Positions 15,870 to 22,664 of a stretch of 22,732 bases of DNA are shown piece after piece. The notes under the pieces are model-generated. The model saw nothing but the letters and a program-made list of their open reading frames with translations. It was not told the origin of the DNA and searched no databases. The DNA lies in contig DHQI01000070.1 in assembly GCA_002408065.1 (NCBI GenBank), forward strand, positions 6,273-29,004. Reading direction: 5' to 3'. This DNA is from Bacteroidales bacterium UBA5342 (lineage in GTDB: Bacteria; Bacteroidota; Bacteroidia; Bacteroidales; UBA5342). The number at the start of each line of letters is the position of its first letter. The first letter of the stretch is position 1. The translations under genes and the position numbers were made by a program.

Positions 15870-15895
15870 ACTTCGGCAAGCTCAGTAACCGAAGT
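15870..15895. repeat. Small hairpin resembling a dispersed TTCGxCAAGCTCAG repeat
   Basis: ACTTCGG (15870-15876) and CCGAAGT (15889-15895) pair perfectly over 7 bases around CAAGCTCAGTAA. The core CTTCGGCAAGCTCAG resembles the intergenic CTTCGACAAGCTCAG-type motif that recurs in many bacterial genomes; that likeness is from memory. Confidence 0.5.
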
Positions 15896-15930
15896 TAGAA
15901 ATGAAAGATTAACTTTTACATCATAAATAA

Positions 15931-15961
15931 AAACGCCGGGTCATTATTTGATCCGGCGTTT
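15931..15961. terminator. Bidirectional terminator between cysN and kefC
   Basis: A GC-rich stem of 11 bp with one wobble, AACGCCGGGTC (15932-15942) with GATCCGGCGTT (15950-15960), closes a loop ATTATTT. It is flanked by A on the left and by TCTTTTG on the right. It sits between the convergent ends of cysN (+) and kefC (-), and both directions have usable U tracts (AAAATAAAAA on the left reads as T on the minus strand). Confidence 0.85.
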
Positions 15962-15997
15962 CTTTTGTGTTATCTTTTATAAGCTCTGCTCGACTCT

Positions 15998-17914
15998 TTA
16001 AATCTTCCGCTCACAATTCTCCCATTTCTCACCCTTGCGGTTAATCTCAGCAAATTCTGCCCTAGCTGCTGACGCATCCCAGCCCAAATCCTTATCGGCC
16101 CCAAAGCTTTCTTTTTCTTCCTGCATCATTTTCTCGATATTCTCGAAGAAACTGCGCGACTTACGCAAGACGACTTTGCGCTCTTGCCGATCATGAAAAA
16201 GGTGACGCACCATCTGGTCGTCTTTCTTACGAAAGAGCTTCACCATTTTTTGTATCTGATACTGACGAAACCCCAACTCTTTCAGAGCACCTGCACTGAG
16301 ACTAATAGCACTATCCTCATATTCCCGGTAAAAATCTTCAATACCTAACGCCATCATATCAAATGAATGAAACCAATTAGTAGTACGTGCAAATATCTTA
16401 AGATGAGGAAAATGTTTCTGAGCTGTTTTAGCTATTTGAAGCGATTTTTCTGGTTCATCAACAGCAATAATCAGCAGTTTAGCCTCCTTGGCTCCCGCAG
16501 CCTCCAACAAGTCATGACGCGAAGCATCACCATAATACACCTGAAGCCCCAAATCACGTAAGAGCTCTACAGTGTCCGGGTTAACATCCAGATAAGTAGC
16601 ATACACGCCATTAGCCTGTAACACACGTCCGACAAAGCTACCAAAACGACCAAAGCCAGCCACAATAACCTCCTTCTTATGCTCTATGATATCGGCCGTC
16701 ATTTCTTCTTTTTCTTTTGTCCCAAACCGGGGTTGAATCAATTTTTCATTAAAGATCATCAACACCGGTGTCAAGGCCATAGAAATAACCACAGCAGCAA
16801 TTAAGGGGTTGGTCACATCAGTTGTCATCACATTATTTTGCAAAGCAAAAGAGAAGAGGACAAAAGCAAATTCACCACCCTGCGCCAAACTAAAAGTAAA
16901 CATAAAATTACTGTCATGCTTCATTCCGAACACGCGGCCAATAACGAATAAGATCACAAACTTTACAGCAATTATTCCTACGACCAGAATGGCTATTAGC
17001 TTTGGGTTGCGCAGGATTAAATCAAAATCGATGGAAGCCCCTACTGCAATAAAAAACAAGCCCAACAAAAGACCTTTGAAGGGTTCAATATCACTTTCCA
17101 GTTCATGACGAAATTCGCTCTGAGCTAACACTACACCAGCCAGAAAGGTACCCAATGCCGGACTCAGACCAATCTGATTCATCAATAAGGCAATACCAAT
17201 CACTAAAAGTAAAGCAGCAGCTGTAAAGAGCTCACGCAAACGAGTCTTTGCAATTTGCCGAAAGACAGGGCTTATCAAGTAACGACCAGCCATCACAATA
17301 CCCACAATAACACTGATGATAATGAAGGTCTTAACACCAATAGAGAATTGATCTATCCACAGGTGACTCTCATGGTGACCATCACTGCCCTCCATCGCCA
17401 AAAGCGGTAAAACAGCCAAAATAGGAATCACCGCTATATCCTGAAAAAGTAACACTGAAAAAGCATTCTGCCCACCTTCTGTTTTTAAAATTCCTTTTTC
17501 ATTCAGCGTTTGTAAAACGATAGCCGTTGATGAAAGCGCCAGAGTCAGCCCTATAGCCAATGAGGTATGCCAACACAAATCGGTGGTCATCAATGCTATA
17601 CCCATGACAATTACAGTAGTGCCTAACACTTGCATGCCTCCCAAGCCTAAGATAGAAGAACGCATGCGCCACAGCAGGTTAGGCTGTAACTCTAAGCCAA
17701 TAAGAAACAACATCATTACTACACCAAACTCAGCAAAATGCATGACATCCTGGCCTTCCTCACCAATCAGTCCCAATACAAAAGGACCGATAATGATACC
17801 AGCCAACAAATAGCCCAACACTGAGCCTAAACCTAAACGTTTAGCAATAGGTACCGCCACCACAGCAGCAGTGAGATAGACAAAAGCCTGATAAAAAAAC
17901 CCGTCTCCGTGCAT
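15998..17914 (-). CDS. kefC: Glutathione-regulated-type K+/H+ antiporter, KefB/KefC-like
   Basis: A CPA2-family inner-membrane antiporter that exports K+ in exchange for H+, acidifying the cytosol during electrophile stress in E. coli. The 638-residue protein has about 12-13 membrane segments in residues 5-390 with the family motifs GLEL (73-76), LALSSTAIVLQTLNEKGIL (125-143), FQD with the ion-binding Asp159, and SLAQGGEFAFVLFS. A cytosolic RCK_N/TrkA-N nucleotide-binding domain starts near 414 with GFGRFG at 420-425. The C-terminal 100 residues are highly charged. The flavoprotein partner gene lies directly upstream in the same transcript (shared-base TAATG), the kefF-kefC order of E. coli. 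Glutathione gating is inferred; some Bacteroidota use other thiols, so the ligand may differ. Confidence 0.92.
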   Translation of the reverse strand: MHGDGFFYQAFVYLTAAVVAVPIAKRLGLGSVLGYLLAGIIIGPFVLGLIGEEGQDVMHFAEFGVVMMLFLIGLELQPNLLWRMRSSILGLGGMQVLGTTVIVMGIALMTTDLCWHTSLAIGLTLALSSTAIVLQTLNEKGILKTEGGQNAFSVLLFQDIAVIPILAVLPLLAMEGSDGHHESHLWIDQFSIGVKTFIIISVIVGIVMAGRYLISPVFRQIAKTRLRELFTAAALLLVIGIALLMNQIGLSPALGTFLAGVVLAQSEFRHELESDIEPFKGLLLGLFFIAVGASIDFDLILRNPKLIAILVVGIIAVKFVILFVIGRVFGMKHDSNFMFTFSLAQGGEFAFVLFSFALQNNVMTTDVTNPLIAAVVISMALTPVLMIFNEKLIQPRFGTKEKEEMTADIIEHKKEVIVAGFGRFGSFVGRVLQANGVYATYLDVNPDTVELLRDLGLQVYYGDASRHDLLEAAGAKEAKLLIIAVDEPEKSLQIAKTAQKHFPHLKIFARTTNWFHSFDMMALGIEDFYREYEDSAISLSAGALKELGFRQYQIQKMVKLFRKKDDQMVRHLFHDRQERKVVLRKSRSFFENIEKMMQEEKESFGADKDLGWDASAARAEFAEINRKGEKWENCERKI

Positions 17915-18504
17915 TATTTTCCCTCCAATAATTCGTTAAGATAATCCATTTTCATCACTTTCTCTGAATCATATTTATCTGCGGCCAATAGTTTTAGAAC
18001 AGCATGATAATCTTCATGTGCTTGCTGTAAACGCTCTTCTTCGACAAGATGAGTACCGTGTACCACAAAAGGTGGGAATGCTAACATTTTACACAAACAA
18101 GCCATCTGATTATAAGGTAAGAGAAATTCACGAACGGTATGGTTTTGGTATTCGCCAATATTAAAAGCGATACGAGGAGCACCAGTCGTCAAAACATTGA
18201 AAAAACATTTCCCCTTGAGAGCATTGCCCTTGCTGCCATAAGCCCACCCGTGAGTCAACACCAAATCCTGCCACTCCTTGAAAATAGCTGGTGCACTATA
18301 CCAGTACATCGGGTGATGAAAAATAATACAATCATGTGCCACCAATATTTCCTGTTCTGCATAGCGATCAATATCCATTTCCGGATAAATCTCGTACAAA
18401 TCACGGAAAGTTACATTTTCGAGTTGCTCTATACCTTGCAACATTGCTTTATTATAGTTGGATCGTTCGTAGGCCGGATGACCAAACAGCACTAATATCT
18501 TCAT
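17914..18504 (-). CDS. kefF: KefF/KefG-type NAD(P)H:quinone oxidoreductase, antiporter accessory protein
   Basis: A 196-residue soluble flavodoxin-fold FMN protein of the NQO/MdaB family. It resembles E. coli KefF and KefG throughout: KILVLFGHP at the N-terminus, YPEMDIDRYAEQE at 40-52, the FMN-site FHHPMYWYSAPAIFKEWQD at 62-80, HGWAYG at 85-90, and LPYNQMACLCKMLAFPPF in the second half. These proteins dock on the Kef antiporter, activate it and reduce quinone electrophiles. The stop codon TAA shares its last A with the kefC ATG (TAATG at 17916-17912), which implies translational coupling and equimolar output. A -7 box on the minus strand lies 19 bases upstream. KefF and KefG cannot be told apart with confidence; kefF is chosen because the partner looks like KefC. 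Confidence 0.88.
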   Translation of the reverse strand: MKILVLFGHPAYERSNYNKAMLQGIEQLENVTFRDLYEIYPEMDIDRYAEQEILVAHDCIIFHHPMYWYSAPAIFKEWQDLVLTHGWAYGSKGNALKGKCFFNVLTTGAPRIAFNIGEYQNHTVREFLLPYNQMACLCKMLAFPPFVVHGTHLVEEERLQQAHEDYHAVLKLLAADKYDSEKVMKMDYLNELLEGK

Positions 18505-18522
18505 AATTGATCGTTCTTTTTA

Positions 18523-18530
18523 CAAAAATA
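18523..18530 (-). promoter_or_regulatory. Predicted promoter (-7 box) of kefFC
   Basis: On the minus strand 18530-18523 reads TATTTTTG, an exact TAnnTTTG match. The predicted start is near 18516, leaving a leader of roughly 12 bases before the ATG at 18504. No good -33 box at 19-20 bases was found. Confidence 0.5.
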
Positions 18531-18608
18531 GCTTGATTATATTACAATCGAAAACAAGAATTGTTCTGTAATCATAAGTTCAAACAAAGAATCCCATATG
18601 ATATAATG

Positions 18609-18639
18609 AGCTGATCAGCTTTATCACTTGAGATAAGCA
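18609..18639. promoter_or_regulatory. Palindrome and hairpin in the kefF/HD divergent gap
   Basis: AGCTGATCAGCT (18609-18620) is a perfect 12-base palindrome. TTATC (18621-18625) and GATAA (18632-18636) then form a short stem, extended by GC on each side with one bulge. The element lies between the divergent kefF and HD-gene promoters, just upstream of the latter, an operator-like position. Confidence 0.4.
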
Positions 18640-18669
18640 TTTAAAATCCTTTAAGAATTAATACTTTTG
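18640..18669 (+). promoter_or_regulatory. Predicted promoter of the HD hydrolase gene
   Basis: TACTTTTG at 18662-18669 matches TAnnTTTG, with TTTA (18640-18643) as a possible -33 box at 18-base spacing. Only five bases separate the -7 box from the ATG at 18675, so the mRNA is expected to begin at or very near the start codon. Confidence 0.55.
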
Positions 18670-18674
18670 TCATA

Positions 18675-19325
18675 ATGAAAAAAGACCTGATAGACCAAAC
18701 CGTCACTTTCGTAAAAAACACCTTAAAAGATGCTGAGGGCGGACACGACTGGTGGCACATTTACCGCGTATGGCAAACGGCACAAAAGATTGCGGAAAAG
18801 GAACATGTAGATTTATTGGTTGTAGAGTTGGGAGCTCTGTTGCATGACATTGCAGATTCTAAATTTTATGATGGAGATGAGACTATCGGAGCACAAAAAG
18901 CCCGTGAATTCCTATGTTCTCAAGGTGTAAGAAAAGAAATCATCATACACATCGAAAATATCATTAATCATATTTCCTTTAAAGGCGGAAACTTCAAACA
19001 CACTTTTAGCTCACCTGAACTGCAGGTCATTCAAGATGCAGACCGTCTGGATGCCATAGGTGCTATAGGTATTGCCCGCACTTTTAGCTACGGAGGATTC
19101 AAAAGCCGAGAGCTTTACAATCCGGGAATAGCCCCCAAGCTCAACATGACAAAAGAGGAATACAAAAACAGTACGGCCCCTACTATCAATCATTTTTATG
19201 AAAAACTCTTGTTACTAAAAGACCGTATGAACACCACAACCGGGAAAGCTATGGCCGAAGAACGTCACCGCTTTATGGAACAATTTCTGGAGGTATTTTA
19301 TGCCGAATGGGAGGGTAAACGGTAA
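18675..19325 (+). CDS. HD-domain metal-dependent phosphohydrolase (YedJ-like)
   Basis: A 216-residue cytosolic protein. The HD metal site is seen as GHDWWHIYRVW at 23-33 (H24, H28), LLHDIAD at 55-61 (H57-D58), H99 in the middle helix, and DADRLDAIGAIG at 121-132 (D121/D123). This pattern and length match the E. coli YedJ-like HD proteins, general phosphohydrolases with poorly defined natural substrates, possibly nucleotides. The sequence continues with RTFSYGG, NPGIAPKLNMTKEEY and STAPTINHFYEKLLLLKDRMNT, conserved features of this subgroup. It is divergent from kefF with its own promoter and has no co-directional neighbour. The predicted leaderless mRNA supports the ATG at 18675. The substrate is not predictable from the sequence. 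Confidence 0.88.
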   Translation: MKKDLIDQTVTFVKNTLKDAEGGHDWWHIYRVWQTAQKIAEKEHVDLLVVELGALLHDIADSKFYDGDETIGAQKAREFLCSQGVRKEIIIHIENIINHISFKGGNFKHTFSSPELQVIQDADRLDAIGAIGIARTFSYGGFKSRELYNPGIAPKLNMTKEEYKNSTAPTINHFYEKLLLLKDRMNTTTGKAMAEERHRFMEQFLEVFYAEWEGKR

Positions 19326-19334
19326 TCCTCTATT

Positions 19335-19475
19335 TACCTTTCGGCTTATCTTCGTATTCTATTACGAAAGCGTAGAAAGTAGCACCTTCGCCACCACGTA
19401 AATCACCAAAACGCACCGGAAAATCGCCCCAGTAAGAAACAGGGATAGATAAGGGTTTTAGCCTTTACCTGTAAA
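19335..19475 (-). pseudogene. Remnant of the 3' end of a lost gene
   Basis: Read on the minus strand from about 19467, the sequence has protein-like composition: PLSIPVSYWGDFPVRFGD, then LRGGEGATFYAFVIEYED and a Lys-rich end before a TAG stop at 19335-19337. No start codon precedes it. An in-frame TAA at 19465-19467 interrupts the frame, but the same frame upstream still reads WKTLYEYAVVYR. This looks like the decayed C-terminal end of a longer gene. I do not recognise the family. It fills most of the 272-base gap between the HD gene and the EamA gene. Chance openness is possible, since the continuous open part is only about 43 codons. Confidence 0.35.
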
Positions 19476-19597
19476 CTACCGCATACTCATATAATGTTTT
19501 CCAGATTTGGCACACTAATAATTGTAGAAATGGCAGGTAGAAAATACGAAAAAAAACGACTCGACAATGGACGTCCTATTTCAACCTTAAAAGGCTG

Positions 19598-20488
19598 TTA
19601 GGCTAAAAAGAAAATCAGAATACCACCAACGGCCACAAAAGCACCGATGATTTCGCGCACATTAAGCTTTTCTTTCAGGAAAATAGCTGAAGGAGCTAGA
19701 ATAAATATCGGCATAGTAGACATCAACGTAGCCGCTATACCTACCGGAATAAGCTGAAAAGAATAAAGCGACAAGCCAACCCCTATAAAAGGCCCGAAGA
19801 AAGAACCAAGACCAGTAAAACCAAGCCCTTTCATATCTTTGAAACTATCGCGAACTTTTCCCCATCGGCGCATAGCAGTAATCACTAGCAAGAAACCGAC
19901 AATCCCCACAATAACGCGCATTTGCGAAGCCATAAAAGGGTCCATATCGCCCATTCCCAACTTACTAAACACACTACCAATACCCTGACCAATAGCTCCC
20001 AAGACAGCATAAATAACACCACGGCGTGCGTGCGCTTTATGCGCTTTGTCGTCATGATTCCTGAATAATATCACAAGAAAAACCCCCGACAAAACGATGA
20101 CCATTCCTAAAATATTCATCAAGGTAAGACGTTCGTCAAGCATAAACCAACCCATTATAGCAGCAATAGGTGGAGCTATAGTAAAAATAAGAGTGGTCGT
20201 ACGCGAACTGATATATTCGTAAGATTTAAATAAGAAAAAGTCCCCCAACACATAACCTATTACCCCCGAGATAGTCAGATACGTCCAAGCTTGCGCATCA
20301 GCTTGCGGAAACCAGAAACCATGCGCTATCCTCAGGTATACGGTATAAAAAAGAGCGGCTAAAACCAGACGTAATAAATTAACCACCAAAGAGCCTATAC
20401 GCCGGGAAGCCACCTGAAAAAAGAGCGCCGTAGCCGTCCAGCTCATAGCTGTTATTATTGCTGTTATTTCACCTAAATAATTTTGCAT
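19598..20488 (-). CDS. EamA/DMT-superfamily transporter
   Basis: A 296-residue inner-membrane protein with ten hydrophobic helices in two EamA repeats (about 6-145 and 157-296), joined by a short basic cytosolic loop (RNHDDKAHKAHARRG). Typical DMT features are RLVLAALFYTVYLR in the first repeat, TTLIFTIAPPIAAIMGWFMLDERL at the end of repeat one and STMPIFILAPSAIFLKEKL at the equivalent position of repeat two. These 'P-x-x-x-x-x-x-x-x-x-x-E' ends mark the drug/metabolite transporters. Members export amino acids, nucleobases or other metabolites; the substrate here is unknown. It lies 168 bases downstream of yidD in the same direction; no TAnnTTTG box was found before it, so read-through from the hemD cluster is possible. 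Confidence 0.88.
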   Translation of the reverse strand: MQNYLGEITAIITAMSWTATALFFQVASRRIGSLVVNLLRLVLAALFYTVYLRIAHGFWFPQADAQAWTYLTISGVIGYVLGDFFLFKSYEYISSRTTTLIFTIAPPIAAIMGWFMLDERLTLMNILGMVIVLSGVFLVILFRNHDDKAHKAHARRGVIYAVLGAIGQGIGSVFSKLGMGDMDPFMASQMRVIVGIVGFLLVITAMRRWGKVRDSFKDMKGLGFTGLGSFFGPFIGVGLSLYSFQLIPVGIAATLMSTMPIFILAPSAIFLKEKLNVREIIGAFVAVGGILIFFLA

Positions 20489-20599
20489 GTATTTCTATAT
20501 TTGGGAATAAATGCCGGGGACATATGAAGAATGACAGGTGGACATAAACACATTTACCAACAACACTCCTAACTCTCTATAAAAAAGCATAATCGAAGA

Positions 20600-20648
20600 G
20601 TCACCCTGAGCTTTTCACTCTTAATTTTTCACTTTTAATTTTTAATTA
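20600..20648. repeat. AT-rich short-period tract between yidD and the EamA gene
   Basis: TTTTCAC occurs at 20612 and again at 20626, each followed by TTTTAATT- or TCTTAATT-type units. The tract TTAATTTTTCACTTTTAATT is a degenerate 7-8 base repeat. Immediately before it, GTCACCCTGAGC (20600-20611) matches half of the GACAAGCTCAGGGTGAC-type dispersed repeat. No coding potential was seen in this gap. Confidence 0.5.
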
Positions 20649-20656
20649 AAAAACCA

Positions 20657-20890
20657 TCAAGGCACAGGATCGTAACCTGAACCTCCCCAAGGATTACAAC
20701 TCAATACGCGCTTTAGCGTTAGCCAAAACCCTTTGATAACACCGTGTTTTTGAAAAGCCTCAATACCATACTGCGAACAAGTGGGAGTGTAACGGCAAGT
20801 ATTAGGTAACATTGGTGAAATAGTATATTTATACATCTTAATAAGAAGTATAAAAGGAAAAATCAATATTTTACGGATAGTTAATTTCAT
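20657..20890 (-). CDS. yidD: Membrane protein insertion efficiency factor YidD
   Basis: A 77-residue peripheral membrane protein that helps YidC insert inner-membrane proteins. It begins with a basic amphipathic helix (residues 1-24). The family signature follows: ISPMLPNTCRYTPTCSQYGI at 24-43 with C32 and C38, then HGVIKGFWLTLKRVL, and the invariant ending SCNPWGGSGYDPVP at 64-77 with C65. Its length is typical (70-90). The ATG overlaps the rnpA stop (ATGA at 20890-20887), so the two are translationally coupled. The rnpA-yidD order is widespread in bacteria; yidC does not follow here. Confidence 0.96.
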   Translation of the reverse strand: MKLTIRKILIFPFILLIKMYKYTISPMLPNTCRYTPTCSQYGIEAFQKHGVIKGFWLTLKRVLSCNPWGGSGYDPVP

Positions 20891-21264
20891 CCCAACTCTT
20901 TTATCAATCTGCTTTTAACTGCCCCAAGCCCCTTTTCTATGGTATCGTAATCCACCTCTTTCTTATCAGTGTATAACAAAGCCAGAATAATCTTTTTATC
21001 GCCTAACTGCATATAAAAATCATTCTTTCCCAAACGGTAGGCCTCACGTATGCGGCGTTTTAACAAGTTACGTGCAACAGCAGTTTTGTGCAAACGCTTA
21101 GGTACATTAATCAATACACGGCAAGGAGCCTCCTGTGCCGGGTTGGCTTCCATATAAACACCTCTGAAAGGATAACAAAAAAAAGACTTACCCGTAGAGA
21201 ACAAACGATCTATTGTTGTTTTCCCGGTAAGTCTTTCAGCTTTTGTAAATGTATTCTTCGTCAC
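20887..21264 (-). CDS. rnpA: Ribonuclease P protein component
   Basis: The protein subunit of RNase P, which matures the 5' ends of tRNAs together with the rnpB RNA. The 125-residue basic protein starts KAERLTGKTTIDRLFSTGKS, typical of RnpA, and has the RNA-binding signature RNLLKRRIREAYR at residues 65-77. In most bacteria rpmH lies directly upstream; here hemD does, 5 bases before, an arrangement typical of Bacteroidota. yidD overlaps its stop codon by four bases. It is probably expressed from promoters upstream of or inside the DUF4271 gene. Confidence 0.95.
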   Translation of the reverse strand: MTKNTFTKAERLTGKTTIDRLFSTGKSFFCYPFRGVYMEANPAQEAPCRVLINVPKRLHKTAVARNLLKRRIREAYRLGKNDFYMQLGDKKIILALLYTDKKEVDYDTIEKGLGAVKSRLIKELG

Positions 21265-21269
21265 ATTAG

Positions 21270-22010
21270 TTAAATTCCAAGAAATTGCTCCATCGCCATT
21301 TTCATTGACGGAGCTTTAGGGTTAGGCGCCATTATATCAATGCGCAAGCCGGCTTTTTGAGCTGCCGTTTCCGCACCTTTCCCAAATACGGCAATGATAG
21401 TTTCACCTTGTTCATAATCAGGGAAATTATCAAATAATGACTCAATACCTAAAGGACTAAAAAAGGCAATCAAATCCTGCTCATCAATATTGATAGACGA
21501 AAGATCGCTGCTCACTGTACGGTACATAATAGCAACAGAATAATCAAAACCTGCTTTTCCCAACATATCAGGTAATTCATCGGAATGCACCTCTGCCATA
21601 GGCACTAAGAACTTATTACCCTCTTTGTAACGTTGCATTTCGCTCAGTAAGCCACTCAACTGACCATTTTTAGAATAAAAAATCTTACGTTTACGGTAGA
21701 CGATATATTTTTGTAGATAATTAGCGACTGCTTCAGAACTACAAAAGTAACGCATCTCTACCGGTACTTCGCAACGCAAAGCTTCAGCTAAACGGAAATA
21801 ATTATCAACAGATACACGGTTAGTTAATACCACTGCCTGATAATTAAGTATTGCTATACGTTGTTCCCGGAATTCTTTAGATGTCAGTCCTTCCATCTGA
21901 ATGAACTTCTGAAACTTCACTTCAGCACCAATCTCTTTCGCTAAATCAATATAAGGTGATTTCCCATTGGCTGGCTCCGGCTGAGAAATCAAAATCTTTT
22001 TTACCTTCAA
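21270..22010 (-). CDS. hemD: Uroporphyrinogen-III synthase family protein
   Basis: The 246-residue cytosolic protein matches the HEM4 fold of two Rossmann-like halves. It starts KKILISQPEPANGKSPYIDL, has AVVLTNRVSVDNYF near 59-72, and in the second half AEVHSDELPDMLGKAGFD, IAFFSPLGIESLF at about 180-192, and IIAVFGKGAETAAQKAGLR, each typical of HemD (the latter usually reads 'IGxxTAxAxxxxG'). HemD cyclises hydroxymethylbilane with inversion of ring D in haem, sirohaem and cobalamin synthesis. HemD is poorly conserved, and Bacteroidota copies next to rnpA are annotated this way by fold. It lies 21 bases after the DUF4271 gene and 5 bases before rnpA. A TACCTTTG box inside the upstream gene could give it a separate start. 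Confidence 0.82.
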   Translation of the reverse strand: MKVKKILISQPEPANGKSPYIDLAKEIGAEVKFQKFIQMEGLTSKEFREQRIAILNYQAVVLTNRVSVDNYFRLAEALRCEVPVEMRYFCSSEAVANYLQKYIVYRKRKIFYSKNGQLSGLLSEMQRYKEGNKFLVPMAEVHSDELPDMLGKAGFDYSVAIMYRTVSSDLSSINIDEQDLIAFFSPLGIESLFDNFPDYEQGETIIAVFGKGAETAAQKAGLRIDIMAPNPKAPSMKMAMEQFLGI

Positions 22011-22031
22011 AATCCTCTATCTAATAATATG

Positions 22032-22664
22032 TTAAGACAATAGTCCATACACGGTTAACAATGGCAATATTTCGAGCGTGCAAAGGTACAAAAACAAGTA
22101 AAACAAACTCGACAAACCCCTATAAAAAACGGCAAATAATCTGTAAAATAACAAAATTTCGCCCAATAAGAATAAACCGGCTCCCAGATAAGCCGTAACG
22201 CTAAAGGTTGTTTCAGGTGAATAGGTCATCAATACAGCCAATGGAAAGAACAAAACCCCGACCATAAAATGAATCCAGATATAACTTTCAAACCAAATTT
22301 CGAACACTCCTCTTATATCCAACAAAAACTCTAACAGCTTAGTGATCAAGATACGAATGAGATGCAGAATAGTAATACCTAACAAAATGCTCCAATAGGG
22401 TAATTGCCTTATAGGTGTAAAACGATTTATTTGGAACACAAAAATACTCACTGAGACCAGAGTAACAAAAACCAAAATAATTCTCATACGTGAGCCTGCC
22501 GTTGCGTTTTCGGCTTCGAAAGTACGCCAATCACGTGAAAAAATCATTTCCCGTGTTTTATGCAAAAAAACAATCAGGAAATTACGCCAAACCATTGCCA
22601 TCATAAGTGCCATCACTAAAAAAGCAATGGTAAATAAATCATTTTGTGCCGGGTTTGCCATCAT
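22032..22664 (-). CDS. DUF4271 multi-pass membrane protein
   Basis: A 210-residue inner-membrane protein with about six hydrophobic segments: residues 10-30, 62-78, 88-108, 127-146, 154-173 and 184-209. The DUF4271 signature features are visible: a soluble stretch REMIFSRDWRTFE with an aromatic acid-rich loop, HLIRILITKLLEFLLDIRGVFEIW, and an FYRLFAVFYRGLSSLFYLFLYLCTLEILPL ending. The family is restricted to Bacteroidota and has no known function; it is regularly found just before hemD and rnpA. Two adjacent ATGs (22664 and 22661) could serve as start. No TAnnTTTG box was found in the 68 bases upstream, so the promoter may be outside the window. Confidence 0.85.
   Translation of the reverse strand: MMANPAQNDLFTIAFLVMALMMAMVWRNFLIVFLHKTREMIFSRDWRTFEAENATAGSRMRIILVFVTLVSVSIFVFQINRFTPIRQLPYWSILLGITILHLIRILITKLLEFLLDIRGVFEIWFESYIWIHFMVGVLFFPLAVLMTYSPETTFSVTAYLGAGLFLLGEILLFYRLFAVFYRGLSSLFYLFLYLCTLEILPLLTVYGLLS
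22081..22088 (-). promoter_or_regulatory. Possible internal promoter for hemD-rnpA-yidD
   Basis: On the minus strand, 22088-22081 reads TACCTTTG followed by CACGC, an exact TAnnTTTG box within the last codons of the DUF4271 gene. Transcription would begin near 22075, about 65 bases before hemD. The match lies in coding sequence and the -33 spacing is not ideal, so chance is possible. Confidence 0.35.
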
